Made by a program: the position numbers and the translations under genes
Shown here: positions 5,077 through 5,244 of the stretch, one piece after another
Numbering within the stretch: position 1 is the first letter of the stretch
Layout of the letters: the number at the start of each line of letters is the position of its first letter
DNA from: Caldilineaceae bacterium
GTDB taxonomy: Bacteria > Chloroflexota > Anaerolineae > Caldilineales > Caldilineaceae
Direction: 5' to 3'
Assembly (NCBI GenBank): GCA_015494005.1
Contig: WGCB01000391.1
Coordinates: 1-5,244, forward strand
DNA: 5,244 nt
Notes under the pieces: generated by a model
Told to the model about the DNA's origin: nothing
Database searches by the model: none
What the model saw: the letters and a program-made list of their open reading frames with translations, nothing else

Positions 5077-5244
5077 TCAGCCCGACCCCGCCTTCCTCGC
5101 CCAGAGGTACGCCACAGCCAGCCGCTGCATGCCGTCCCCGGCCTCCACCAGGGGGCGCAGGTGAGCCGTGAAGGCCGCCTGTTCCGCCGGTGACAGGGCC
5201 GCGTCCATGGCTTCTTGCAGGGTGGGGGCATGGGGGTTGGGCGC
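5077..5244 (-). CDS. C-terminal end of an unidentified protein, 5' end outside window
   Basis: On the minus strand, a frame open from the right edge ends at TGA (5079-5077) after 55 codons. Its codons carry the strong G/C third-position preference of the neighbouring genes (many GCC, CTG, GTG, GAC, CAG), whereas the overlapping longer frame is Arg/Pro/Trp-rich and looks like a shadow. The visible protein is mostly helical and Ala/Leu-rich, with LSPAEQAAFTAHLRPLVEAG and ending MQRLAVAYLWARKAGSG. I do not recognise the family from this piece. It is convergent with the thioesterase gene; the 26 nt between them holds no clear terminator hairpin. It is probably a real gene, judged by codon use and position. 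Confidence 0.6.
   Translation of the reverse strand, partial: APNPHAPTLQEAMDAALSPAEQAAFTAHLRPLVEAGDGMQRLAVAYLWARKAGSG

Noticed and set aside
4959..5231. 90-codon minus-strand frame at the right end
   Set aside because: The Arg/Pro/Trp-rich product overlaps the thioesterase 3' end. The frame ending at 5077 has normal codon use instead.

Overview
The window is GC-rich (roughly two-thirds by eye), with strong G/C preference at third codon positions and short spacers between genes. It looks like an ordinary bacterial chromosome segment. The gene content suggests Chloroflexota (Anaerolineae/Caldilineae-like): an SCP2/archaeal-type thiolase, a Pro/Ala/Glu-linker lipoprotein with a TGCDQYADWW-type domain, and a Cys-rich DUF5763-like protein with an internal repeat. 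This assignment is inferred from family memory and was not tested. No mobile element, CRISPR array, rRNA or tRNA is visible.

Layout. (1) Minus strand, left edge to 962: the first 320 codons of a thiolase-family protein, running off the window. (2) 963-1231: a divergent intergenic region with one candidate promoter per direction and a perfect 13-bp inverted repeat. (3) Plus strand, 1232-3690: a probable three-gene operon of a putative lipoprotein, a MOSC-domain protein, and a membrane protein with a degenerate metzincin-like zinc motif. (4) 3691-3854: a spacer with a good sigma70-like promoter. (5) Plus strand, 3855-5050: a two-gene operon with TGATG stop/start overlap, made of a Cys3His DUF5763-like protein with a 56-residue tandem repeat and a hotdog-fold (4HBT/YbgC-like) acyl-CoA thioesterase. 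(6) Minus strand, 5077 to right edge: the last 55 codons of an unidentified gene, convergent with the thioesterase.

The thiolase and the thioesterase both point to acyl-CoA chemistry, but they are about 3.7 kb apart, in different transcription units, and nothing shows that they work together. The strongest leads are three: (a) a metzincin-like protein that keeps the three zinc-ligand histidines and a Met-turn-like Met but has Met in place of the catalytic Glu, fused to about four membrane segments; (b) a thiolase with Thr at the position of the nucleophilic Cys; (c) the 13-bp inverted repeat that brackets the thiolase promoter candidate and ends 8 nt before its start codon. I see no clearly new multi-gene system. 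The lipoprotein/MOSC/metzincin-like trio is the most unusual neighbourhood.
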